DNA of 64,000 nucleotides from CAWKGV01 sp963849305 (GTDB taxonomy: Bacteria; Pseudomonadota; Alphaproteobacteria; Acetobacterales; Acetobacteraceae). The notes under the pieces are model-generated. The model saw nothing but the letters and a program-made list of their open reading frames with translations. It had not been told where the DNA came from and searched no databases. The DNA lies in assembly GCA_963849305.1 (NCBI GenBank), contig CAWKGV010000016.1, positions 36,363-100,362 of the forward strand, given 5' to 3'. Both the position numbers and the translations under genes were made by a program. Shown here in pieces: positions 25,629-33,602 of the stretch (its first letter is position 1; every line of letters starts with the position of its first letter).

Positions 25629-26081
25629 GTGGTTGTCTTGAGTTCAGGCGTGAGAGGTAAGCGCAGCGGTCGCGCCACGGCCGAGGATTTCTCCAAGACG
25701 ACGCGCGGCATCCGTGTCTCCGTCCGGTCCTTCTATCTCGAAGATCAATCGCGCCCAGAGGACAGTCACTACGTCTGGGCCTACCGTGTGAAGATCGAGA
25801 ACAATGGGCGTGAAGCCGTTCAGCTGCTAAAACGGACCTGGCGCATCACCGACGCGCGCGGCCGGTCACAGCACGTGCATGGATTCGGTGTGGTAAGCGA
25901 GCAACCGGTTCTGGAACCTGGTGAGAGCTTCGAATACACCTCGGGCACACCGCTCGACACCCCATCAGGATTCATGGTCGGCGTTTACCACATGGTGATC
26001 CCCTCGTCGGGGGAGAATTTCGACGTTGCGATCCCCGCCTTCAGCTTAGACAGCCCACACCAGAGTGGCCGGGTTCACTAA
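25629..26081 (+). CDS. apaG: ApaG-like protein
   Basis: About 150 residues; the ApaG fold covers residues 26-145. Visible motifs are GIRVSVRSFYLEDQS, YRVKIENNGREAVQLLKRTW, VVSEQPVLEPGESFEYTSG and a glycine-rich C-terminal GFMVGVYHM. The protein is often annotated as a Co2+/Mg2+ efflux-associated protein, but its biochemical function is unclear. The GTG at 25629 is not well supported by a ribosome site, and the N-terminus may be shorter. Confidence 0.9.
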   Translation: MVVLSSGVRGKRSGRATAEDFSKTTRGIRVSVRSFYLEDQSRPEDSHYVWAYRVKIENNGREAVQLLKRTWRITDARGRSQHVHGFGVVSEQPVLEPGESFEYTSGTPLDTPSGFMVGVYHMVIPSSGENFDVAIPAFSLDSPHQSGRVH

Positions 26082-26158
26082 GCCCTCGTACCCAGCCCCA
26101 AGGCTTGCCGGACCGCTTGCCGGAACCATATCGGCTGTAGCCATCGACCGTCGGTGAC

Positions 26159-26815
26159 ATGGCAGCTCGGAGACCCCAAGCGGTGAACATCGTCACCCCC
26201 GCCTCGCACCTGATGACCGATGCCGGGTCTGACCGGCCGAGTCGCGAGGCGGCGGAGGAAGCCGTGCGCACACTCCTACGCTGGGCCGGCGACGACCCCG
26301 CGCGCGAGGGGCTGACCGATACGCCCGCGAGGGTCGTACGCTCGTATGAGGAGTTCTTCTCTGGCTACGGGATCGATCCAGTCGCGCTCCTCGAGCGGAC
26401 GTTCGAGGAGACGGACGGCTACGACGAGATCGTCCTGCTGCGCGACATACGCCTGGAAAGCCACTGCGAGCACCACATGGCGCCGATCATCGGCCGGGCG
26501 CATGTCGCATATCTGCCGCACCGTCGCGTGGTGGGGATCAGCAAGCTCGCGCGGGTCGTCGAGGCGTATGCGAAGCGCCTGCAAATCCAGGAGAAGCTTA
26601 CCGCTCAGATCGCCAACACCATCCAAGATGTACTCCAGCCGCGAGGGGTCGCGGTGGTGATCGAGGCTGGGCACCAATGCATGACAACCCGTGGCATCCA
26701 TAAGCCTGGGACGACCATGGTCACGAGCCGGATGCTCGGCGCGTTTCGCGACGATCCAAGCACGCGCCGGGAGCTTCTGGCCATGATCGGCGGCCACGGC
26801 TCGGATGTTCGCTAA
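26159..26815 (+). CDS. folE: GTP cyclohydrolase I
   Basis: 218 residues. The zinc and active-site residues are visible in LESHCEHHMAPIIG and AGHQCMTTRG, along with VVGISKLARVVEAYAKRLQ and the terminal STRRELLAMI. It makes 7,8-dihydroneopterin triphosphate for folate or queuosine-type pathways. The first 25 residues are less conserved, so a later start at the internal ATG (MTDAGSD) is possible. It lies 77 bases after apaG. Confidence 0.95.
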   Translation: MAARRPQAVNIVTPASHLMTDAGSDRPSREAAEEAVRTLLRWAGDDPAREGLTDTPARVVRSYEEFFSGYGIDPVALLERTFEETDGYDEIVLLRDIRLESHCEHHMAPIIGRAHVAYLPHRRVVGISKLARVVEAYAKRLQIQEKLTAQIANTIQDVLQPRGVAVVIEAGHQCMTTRGIHKPGTTMVTSRMLGAFRDDPSTRRELLAMIGGHGSDVR

Positions 26816-26832
26816 GGCGACGCGTCATACAC

Positions 26833-27342
26833 TTACTTTGGTCCATCAAGCAACAGCATCAGGTCGGTATCCCCGGTGGCCTGATCGCAAGCCGTAAGCA
26901 TCGCGTGCGCTTGGCCGCGATGGTGCGTCTGATGGTTGAAGAAATGCGCGACAAGGAAGGCACGGTTCCGGCGCATCTCCTTTCTGGCTGCTCCGCTGAA
27001 CCAGACCAGGTCCTGCTCCAGCCACGCCTCGTCAACCGAGGCCGCCCATTCTTCCAATCCGGCGTCGGCCTTGACCCGCTCGGCAGTCAATTCGTTGAAG
27101 TCCTCGATCATCGACGCGCTCTGCCCGAGCGGTGCCTCGGGCTTCGGCCAGTTGGCGAAGCGGGACATCCACTGCCGGTCCCCCCAAACCAGGTGGCACA
27201 AGGTGCCCTGAATCGATCCCCAGAACGCTCCTCGATCTGCCCGGCGTTGGGCATCGGTCAGCTGGGCGGCCGCGGCATAGAGTCTACGGTTCATCTCGCT
27301 GTTATAAGCCGCCATAGTACGGATGTAGGCAGGTCCGATCAT
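26833..27342 (-). CDS. DinB-family protein
   Basis: About 169 residues, a four-helix DinB/DfsB-like protein. Putative metal ligands lie in CHLVWGDRQWMSRF (His) and FFNHQTHHRGQAHAML near the C-terminus. The family includes metal-dependent thiol transferases and stress proteins; no substrate is predicted. Several in-frame ATGs lie between 27342 and 27354. GGAG is best spaced for 27342. Confidence 0.9.
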   Translation of the reverse strand: MIGPAYIRTMAAYNSEMNRRLYAAAAQLTDAQRRADRGAFWGSIQGTLCHLVWGDRQWMSRFANWPKPEAPLGQSASMIEDFNELTAERVKADAGLEEWAASVDEAWLEQDLVWFSGAARKEMRRNRAFLVAHFFNHQTHHRGQAHAMLTACDQATGDTDLMLLLDGPK

Positions 27343-27457
27343 CATGCTCTCCATCAACTAGCGTGTTGATTGACGATGGATTTTAGCGGATTTTGCCTGC
27401 GCTTGAGAATCTGTGGCACTTGTCGCCCGGAAAACCCGCCCGATTGGGAGATGCACG

Positions 27458-28117
27458 ATGTCTTCGACCGCTTCCGTTGGACTGGAGGGGCACCCCCAGG
27501 GGCCCGAAGGCACACGGCGTGATTTTCTGGGCCTTGTTACCGGTGCCTTCACCGCGCTTGGCAGCGCCGCCGTGGCCTGGACGCTGATCAACTCGATGAA
27601 CCCCGCTGCCGATGTGATTGCCGCCGGGGCGCCACTGGACATCGATGTCAGCAAGATCGAGCCGGGTCAGCAGATCGTCGTCCGCTGGCGCGGCGATCCG
27701 ATCCTGATTGTAAATCGATCGCCCGAGATGCTGAAAACCTTGCAGGATCCAACCTTCGTGTCCCGCTTGGCCGACCCCTATTCACAGGTCAACCAGCAAC
27801 CAGGGTACGCGCGGAATTGGCACCGCTCGATCAAACCGCAGATGGCTGTGCTGGTCGGTATCTGCACCCATCTCGGCTGCCTGCCGAGCTACTTGCCTAA
27901 GCCCAATCCCACCGACCCTGTGCCCAACTGGCCCGGCGGCTATCTCTGCCCCTGCCACGGCTCGAAATATGATCTGGCAGGGCGCGTTTATTCGAATGTT
28001 CCGGCGCCGGACAACCTGCCAGTTCCACCTTATAACTTCCCCAACCCCAACACGGTGCGGATCGGCGAGAATCCCGCAGGTTACACCTTCGAGCTTTCCG
28101 AGGTCGTACAGATCTGA
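27458..28117 (+). CDS. petA: Cytochrome bc1 Rieske iron-sulfur subunit
   Basis: 219 residues. A twin-arginine-like RRDFLGLVTGAFTALGSAAV anchor helix is followed by the soluble Rieske domain with the [2Fe-2S] ligands in CTHLGCLP and CPCHGSKYD. It passes electrons from ubiquinol to cytochrome c1 at the periplasmic face. ATG 27458 has GGGAG 7 bases upstream. Cytochrome b and c1 genes do not follow, which is unusual because petABC normally form one operon. Confidence 0.95.
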   Translation: MSSTASVGLEGHPQGPEGTRRDFLGLVTGAFTALGSAAVAWTLINSMNPAADVIAAGAPLDIDVSKIEPGQQIVVRWRGDPILIVNRSPEMLKTLQDPTFVSRLADPYSQVNQQPGYARNWHRSIKPQMAVLVGICTHLGCLPSYLPKPNPTDPVPNWPGGYLCPCHGSKYDLAGRVYSNVPAPDNLPVPPYNFPNPNTVRIGENPAGYTFELSEVVQI

Positions 28118-28200
28118 TTATTCCGCGGAGCGCCTTCCGATCCGCGCGGTAAAGCCCTCAGCGTCGCGGCTGGAGCGGATGCGGCACTGCTCGTCGTCGC

Positions 28201-29403
28201 TCATGCCAGCCGGTCGCAGAATGCTCCGATCCGTCGGCATCCTTCCGTCAACATTGACTCGTCCGCTGCTGTGCTGACCCGGACGTAGGGGCTCAAGCCA
28301 TAGGAGACGCCGGGCACCACCGCGACATGTGCCTCATCGAGCAACGCGAGAGCGAAGTCCTCGTCGCTGCCAATACGCCGTCCGGCGGGTGTGGCCTTCT
28401 CCAGGCAGCCGGAGATGTCGGGAAAGACGTAGAACGCGCCCTCCGGCTTATGGCAGTTGAGCCCGCGACAAGCGTTCAACATCTCGACGGCAATGTCGCG
28501 CCGCCGCTGGTAGGCGATCACCATCTCGCCCACGCCGTCCTGTGGGCCATCCAGCGCCGCCGCCGCCGCCGCTTGGCCGACCGTGGAGACACCTGCGGTC
28601 ACTTGGCCCTGCATGTTCACCATCGCTTTGATGAGCGCGCGCGGACCGCCGGCAAACCCGATTCTCCATCCAGTCATGGCATATGTCTTGGACACGCCGC
28701 TAACGGTTGCAGTCCGCTCACGCAGCTCGGGCGCCACCGCCGCGATTGTCGCGTGTCGAAAGCCATCAAAGACCAGATGCTCGTACATGTCGTCCGAAAG
28801 GATCCAGACATGCGGATGCTTGTCCAATATTCTTGCGATCGCCTGCAACTCGCCGGCTGAGCACGCCGCTCCCGATGGATTATTCGGGTTGTTCAGAACG
28901 AGCAGCTTGGTGCGTGGCGTGATCGCCGCGTCGATGTCCTCCGCTCGCGGCTTAAATCCGTTGTTTTGCGGACACGGCATGAACACCGGAACGCCATCCA
29001 TCAACCGCGTCATGAGCGGATAGGCATTCCAAGACGGCACCGGGATGAGCACCTCGTCGCCCGGATCAACAACTGCCGCGAGCGCATTAAAGATGCATTG
29101 TTTGCCGCCGTTCGAGACGGAAATCTCGTCCAGTGTGAAGTCTAGCCCATTGTCGCGATAAAACTTGCGCTGGATCGCCTCCTTTAGCGCGGGGACGCCA
29201 TCCTGCGGCGGATACTTCGTCTCCCCCCGCAACGCAGCCTGATACCCAGCCTCGATCGCATGGCGCGGGGTCGGGAAGGCGGGCTCGCCCAGCGTCAGCG
29301 CAATCACGTCCGCTCCTTGCGCGCGTAGTTCGCGCGCGCGGATCGTCATTGTCGTGCTGGCGGCCACTTGTATGCGCGACAACCTGGCCGCCAGTGCGGG
29401 CAT
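28201..29403 (-). CDS. Class I/II aminotransferase (paralogue 1)
   Basis: 400 residues, a fold-type I PLP aminotransferase of the AAT-I beta branch. It shows LTLGEPAFPTP, NNPNNPSG, the PLP Lys in VSGVSKTYAMTGWRIGFAGG and the substrate-carboxylate Arg region YVRVSTA. The start at 29403 shares one base with the stop of the upstream paralogue (TAATG), so the two are an operon. It may act on aspartate or aromatic amino acids; the substrate cannot be fixed from sequence. Confidence 0.9.
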   Translation of the reverse strand: MPALAARLSRIQVAASTTMTIRARELRAQGADVIALTLGEPAFPTPRHAIEAGYQAALRGETKYPPQDGVPALKEAIQRKFYRDNGLDFTLDEISVSNGGKQCIFNALAAVVDPGDEVLIPVPSWNAYPLMTRLMDGVPVFMPCPQNNGFKPRAEDIDAAITPRTKLLVLNNPNNPSGAACSAGELQAIARILDKHPHVWILSDDMYEHLVFDGFRHATIAAVAPELRERTATVSGVSKTYAMTGWRIGFAGGPRALIKAMVNMQGQVTAGVSTVGQAAAAAALDGPQDGVGEMVIAYQRRRDIAVEMLNACRGLNCHKPEGAFYVFPDISGCLEKATPAGRRIGSDEDFALALLDEAHVAVVPGVSYGLSPYVRVSTAADESMLTEGCRRIGAFCDRLA

Positions 29404-30605
29404 TACTGCAGCCCTTCGCAGAACCGCAGAATGCGTCGACATGCTTCCTGCAACTGCTCGGTGGCAGTGGCGTAGCTGATACGGAAATGGCCCGGGTAGC
29501 AGAAAGCCGCTCCGTGGACGGCCGCCACGCCCTCTTCCTCCAGAAGCGCGGTCACGAACGCTTCGTCATCGACGATCGAGCGGCCCTGGCGCGACACCTT
29601 GCCGATACAACCATAAATCGCCGGAAACACGTAGAATGCGCCCTCAGGCTTGTGGCACGTAATGCCGGGCGTGCGGTTGAGCGCCTCCACAATGATGTCC
29701 CGGCGCTGCTGATAGACCTGCGCCATCGCCGCGACGGAGTCCTGCGGCCCGGTAAGCGCCTCGATCGCCGCAGCCTGGCTGATCGAAGAAGGGTTCGAGG
29801 TGGATTGGCTTTGCAGCTTATCCATTGCCTTGATCAGCGCGACCGGAGCGCCTGCGAACCCTATGCGCCAGCCGGTCATCGCATAGGCCTTGGAACAGCC
29901 GTTCATGGTGAGCGTCCGCTCGCGCAGCCGAGGCTCCACTTGCACGACCGTCGCTGGCCGGAAGCCCTCATAGGCGAGCTTTTCGTAGATGTCGTCGGTG
30001 AATACCCATACATCGGGATGACGCAGCAGCACCTCGCAGATCGGGCGCATCTCATCCGCGCTATACGCTGCGCCGGTCGGATTGCAGGGGTTGTTCAGCA
30101 TGAACCACTTGGTTTGAGGGGTGATCGCCGCCTCCAACTCCTCGGCACGCAGCTTGAAACCATTGTTCTGGCCGCACGGGACCAGCACGGGTGTGCCATC
30201 GGCGAGAGCAACTATGTCCGGGTAGCTCACCCAGCACGGGGTCGGGATGATTACCTCGTCTCCGCCGTTAATGGTGGCCAGCATCGCGTTGAAGATCACC
30301 TGCTTGCCGCCGCTCGAGACGATGATCTCCTCCGGCTTGTAGTCGATCCCGGAATCCCGCTGGAACTTGGCCGCCACCGCCCGGCGCAGTGTCGGCGTGC
30401 CGGCGACATCGGTGTATTTCGTCTCGCCCGCCTCGATCGCGCGAATGGCCGCGTCCTTGACGTTGCGAGGAGTGTCGAAATCCGGCTCGCCGGCCGAGAG
30501 GCTGATGACGTCTTGCCCCGCCGCCAGCATTTGGCGGGCCTTGCCGTGGACGGCCATGGTCAGGCTGGGGCTGATCCGGTCGAGGCGATCGGCGATCAGA
30601 CGCAT
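29403..30605 (-). CDS. Aspartate/aromatic-type aminotransferase (paralogue 2)
   Basis: 400 residues. SLSAGEPDFDTPRNVKDAA, NNPCNPTGAAY, the PLP Lys in NGCSKAYAMTGWRIG and the C-terminal FRISYATA mark it as a class I aminotransferase close to alphaproteobacterial aspartate aminotransferases. It begins at ATG 30605 (MRLIADRLDRISPSLT). The tandem arrangement with paralogue 1 points to an old duplication, with specificities that may have diverged. Confidence 0.92.
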   Translation of the reverse strand: MRLIADRLDRISPSLTMAVHGKARQMLAAGQDVISLSAGEPDFDTPRNVKDAAIRAIEAGETKYTDVAGTPTLRRAVAAKFQRDSGIDYKPEEIIVSSGGKQVIFNAMLATINGGDEVIIPTPCWVSYPDIVALADGTPVLVPCGQNNGFKLRAEELEAAITPQTKWFMLNNPCNPTGAAYSADEMRPICEVLLRHPDVWVFTDDIYEKLAYEGFRPATVVQVEPRLRERTLTMNGCSKAYAMTGWRIGFAGAPVALIKAMDKLQSQSTSNPSSISQAAAIEALTGPQDSVAAMAQVYQQRRDIIVEALNRTPGITCHKPEGAFYVFPAIYGCIGKVSRQGRSIVDDEAFVTALLEEEGVAAVHGAAFCYPGHFRISYATATEQLQEACRRILRFCEGLQ

Positions 30606-30731
30606 GGGACGACACTCGGTTGCCACAAGGCGACGGAATCTAACGGACGCCACCGGTCCGGGCAATCGCTCCGATCACAGGACCGCTCTGCCGGCGCCAC
30701 CCGGGCTGCCGCTGTCGGCTCGGGTCCGCGA

Positions 30732-31700
30732 TTAAGCCGCGAGGAGGTGCAGCGAGAACAGTTCGTCCAGGTCGGTCCACATGTCCCGAAGCGACCAGCC
30801 GGCACGGGAGGCGAGCGCGGCGAACCTTTCCGGCGTGTGCTTGTAGCTGTTCTCCGTGTGGATCGTCTCTCCCTGGCCAAAGCGGAACACGTGCCCCTCC
30901 ACGTGCGCGATCTGCTCGCGTCGACTTACCAGGTGCATCTCGACGCGGCTCTCCGCATCGTTCCACATAGCCCGATGCGTGAAGCTGCCGAGATCGAAAT
31001 CCGCATGAGCCTCCCGGTTCAGTCGCGCCAGCAAGTTCAGGTTGAATGCCGCCGTCACGCCCGCCGCGTCATCATAGGCTGGGATGAGGATTGCCGGGTC
31101 TTTGCGCAGATCGACGCCGACCAGCAAGTGCGCGCCAAGGCCTAATGTAATGCGGGCTTGAGCCAAAAAACGCAGTGCCTCCTTCAGGTCCAAGTTACCA
31201 ATGGTCGAACCGGGAAAAAATCCGAGCCGAGCTAAGCCGTCGGCCTCGCGCGGCAGAATGACTGGGTCCATGAAATCGGCTGCGATGGCATGGACCCTCA
31301 GCCGGCACATGGTTTTGCCGAGGCGGTCACGCATATGGGCCAGCGCCGCAGATGCCACGTCGATCGGGACATAGCAGGTGAAAATGGCCTCACCGGCCCC
31401 GCTTTTTTGCCGCAACAGCATCAGGGCTTTGGTTTCGTCACTCGCGCCATACTCTACCAGCGCGGTGGGCCCGGCTGTGATCGCCGCCACCGCCGGTGCT
31501 ATCCGATGGAGGAGTGCTAGCTCCGTGCGCGTCAAGTAGTACTCAGGCAGTTCGGTAATCCTGTAGAAAAGCCGGCAGCCTTCGTCGTCGTAAAACAATT
31601 TGGCCGGCAACTCCTTTTGGGGCTGCGATAGCCCCTCCAGCACCATGGCGGTAAGGGTACGGGCAGCCCTGGGCAGCGACAGCAAACTGTCGTTCGGCAT
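30732..31700 (-). CDS. egtD: L-histidine N-alpha-methyltransferase
   Basis: 322 residues. It shows the N-terminal PKELPAKLFYDDEGC-type motif, ITELPEYYLTRTE, LVEYGASDETKALML, GLARLGFFPGSTIGNL and the C-terminal TENSYKHTPERF of EgtD. It trimethylates histidine to hercynine using SAM, the first step of ergothioneine synthesis. It lies 14 bases after egtB on the same strand, so the two form an operon. GGGAG is present before ATG 31700. Confidence 0.93.
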   Translation of the reverse strand: MPNDSLLSLPRAARTLTAMVLEGLSQPQKELPAKLFYDDEGCRLFYRITELPEYYLTRTELALLHRIAPAVAAITAGPTALVEYGASDETKALMLLRQKSGAGEAIFTCYVPIDVASAALAHMRDRLGKTMCRLRVHAIAADFMDPVILPREADGLARLGFFPGSTIGNLDLKEALRFLAQARITLGLGAHLLVGVDLRKDPAILIPAYDDAAGVTAAFNLNLLARLNREAHADFDLGSFTHRAMWNDAESRVEMHLVSRREQIAHVEGHVFRFGQGETIHTENSYKHTPERFAALASRAGWSLRDMWTDLDELFSLHLLAA

Positions 31701-31714
31701 GTCCCGTGCTCCCT

Positions 31715-32911
31715 TCAGACGTTCCGCGCGAGCCTCAGCCCGGCGAACTGCCATCGCTTTTCGGGATGGAAGAAGTTCCGATAAGTCAGTCGTGTGTGCC
31801 CGCGCGGAGTGGCCTGCGAGCCGCCCCGAAGCACCATTTGCCCAATCATGAACTTGCCGTTGTATTCGCCCACCGCGCCAGGCGCGGGCCGATAGCCGGG
31901 GAAGGGGCGGTAGGCACTCCCGGTCCACTGCCAGACATGGTCCGTCAGCTCCGCCAGTTCGGGCCGGGTGCTCGCAGCCGCTTCCCACTCCTCTTCCGTC
32001 GGCAGGCGCGCTCCGGCCCAGCGTGCATATGCATCCGCCTCGTACCAGCTAATCTGCCGTACCGGACAATTCGGATCGAGCGGAGCGCGGCCACCGAGCC
32101 CCATCTGACACCAGGCGCCGTCCCGAGCTTGCCAGTAGAGCGGTGCCGTCCAGCCTTCACCTTGAACCGCCGCCCAACCGTCCGACATCCAAAGGGACGG
32201 CGTCCGATAACCCCCATCGGCTATGAATGCTAGCCAGTCCCGGTTGCGCACCAACCTCGTAGCGATTTCGTAAGGCTCTAGAAAACAGCGATGCCGCGGT
32301 GTCTCATGGTCGAAGCAGAAGCCCTCGCCCGAGTGGCCGATCGACACGAGACCGCCCTCGCAGGCCACGAACCGCGTCGGGCCTAGGCTGCCCCGAGCCT
32401 CCTCCCAGTCAGCTTCAATAGCGGGCGCCAGTGGGTTTTGTGCGAATCCGTGCAGCATGTCGCTGATCAGCAGTTCCTGATGCTGCTGCTCGTGCTCCAA
32501 CCCAAGTTCGATCAGCCCCGCTGCTGCTTCCTCCATTACATGCATCAAGCGCCCCATCGCCCGATCGACATGCGCGCGATAATCGCCGATTCGTTCGGCT
32601 GATGGACGAGTTAGCATCCCCCGCATTGGACGCGGATGCCGCGGTCCCACCGCGTCATAATACGAGTTGAACAGGAACCGGAACTCGGCGTCGAACACCG
32701 GGTAGTCCGGCAGAAATCGACCGAGAACGAACTCTTCGAAAAACCAAGTGCTATGCGCCCGATGCCATTTGGCGGGGCTCGCGTCCGGCATGGACTGGAC
32801 ACACTGATCCTCCGGGGTCAGCGCCGCAGCAAGTTGCTCCGTACGTGCGCGTATCTCCGCGTACCGTCGTGCGATGCGCGCGTCGCCTGCCGGCCGTGCA
32901 ACCTGGTCCAT
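31715..32911 (-). CDS. egtB: Ergothioneine biosynthesis sulfoxide synthase EgtB
   Basis: 398 residues. An N-terminal DinB-like domain carries the iron ligands, with His50 in KWHRAHSTWFFEE and the HEQQHQELL pair. It is followed by an FGE-sulfatase domain (about 170-398) with RLPTEEEWEAAA, HVWQWTGSAYRPFPG and RNFFHPEKRWQFAGLRLARN. It joins hercynine to a thiol donor with O2. egtA, egtC and egtE are absent nearby, so the thiol donor and C-S lyase must come from elsewhere. It is the first gene of the egtBD operon. Confidence 0.93.
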   Translation of the reverse strand: MDQVARPAGDARIARRYAEIRARTEQLAAALTPEDQCVQSMPDASPAKWHRAHSTWFFEEFVLGRFLPDYPVFDAEFRFLFNSYYDAVGPRHPRPMRGMLTRPSAERIGDYRAHVDRAMGRLMHVMEEAAAGLIELGLEHEQQHQELLISDMLHGFAQNPLAPAIEADWEEARGSLGPTRFVACEGGLVSIGHSGEGFCFDHETPRHRCFLEPYEIATRLVRNRDWLAFIADGGYRTPSLWMSDGWAAVQGEGWTAPLYWQARDGAWCQMGLGGRAPLDPNCPVRQISWYEADAYARWAGARLPTEEEWEAAASTRPELAELTDHVWQWTGSAYRPFPGYRPAPGAVGEYNGKFMIGQMVLRGGSQATPRGHTRLTYRNFFHPEKRWQFAGLRLARNV

Positions 32912-33077
32912 CTTCTAACAACTCCCGGCTCGCGCCTATCGTCTCAGCGCCGGTGATGCGGAAAAAACCTGGCCCTCGACATGCCACGCAGACGCGTCGC
33001 AATGTTGCCAGTCTCGGCGCTTGCGCGACCCTAGCCGAGAACACAATTTCGCCGATACCCAAGTGCTCACGGGATCG

Positions 33078-33527
33078 TTACCCGCGGCCGCCGTCATACG
33101 CGGGGAGGTTTTCCAGCGAGACCTTGGTAGCGCCTGGCAGTACTACCTTGTCCGGCTGGATTTGCAGCTGGCTGAACGGCACGGCCACGAGCCGGCTGCC
33201 CACGCCGAGAAAACCACCAACCGAGAGTACGGCTGTGACCGCCCTGTCGCTTTTGTCCAGCAAAACGTCGCTGATGCTGCCAATCTGCTGGTTCTGATCG
33301 TTGGTGATTGCTGTTCCGATCAATTGGGATGTCGCGATCTCGCCATTGGCGGTGAGATACCTGGCGGCTGGCGCAGGTTTGGGCGCAGCCGGGACCTTCG
33401 GGCCGCCGGAGCTGGAGTTATCGACCAATGGCTTGCCAGCGGACTGCTCCGTTTGAGCGAGCGCGGGCGCGCCGACGACCGCTCCCGCGATCACCACCGC
33501 AATTGCTGCGCGCAAGTGTCCGTCCAT
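33078..33527 (-). CDS. Secreted PRC-barrel domain protein
   Basis: 149 residues. A signal peptide (about 1-24, ending GAPALA) is followed by a Ser/Pro-rich linker and a PRC-barrel (about 70-145: GTAITNDQNQQIGSISDVLL, AVPFSQLQI). Such periplasmic PRC-barrel proteins are common in alphaproteobacteria, but their role is unknown. Start ATG 33527 has GGAGG 7 bases upstream. It is divergent from selB, 75 bases away. Confidence 0.88.
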   Translation of the reverse strand: MDGHLRAAIAVVIAGAVVGAPALAQTEQSAGKPLVDNSSSGGPKVPAAPKPAPAARYLTANGEIATSQLIGTAITNDQNQQIGSISDVLLDKSDRAVTAVLSVGGFLGVGSRLVAVPFSQLQIQPDKVVLPGATKVSLENLPAYDGGRG

Positions 33528-33602
33528 GCGGTTCCTCCGGCGGCAGGTTCGGTGCGAACGGCATTCGATCATCTGGGTTGCCGCTGACGAAATGACCATC
33601 CC

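Noticed and set aside
29349..31145. 598-codon + strand open frame
   Set aside because: It spans the antisense of aminotransferase paralogue 2 and part of egtD; no homology-like motifs.
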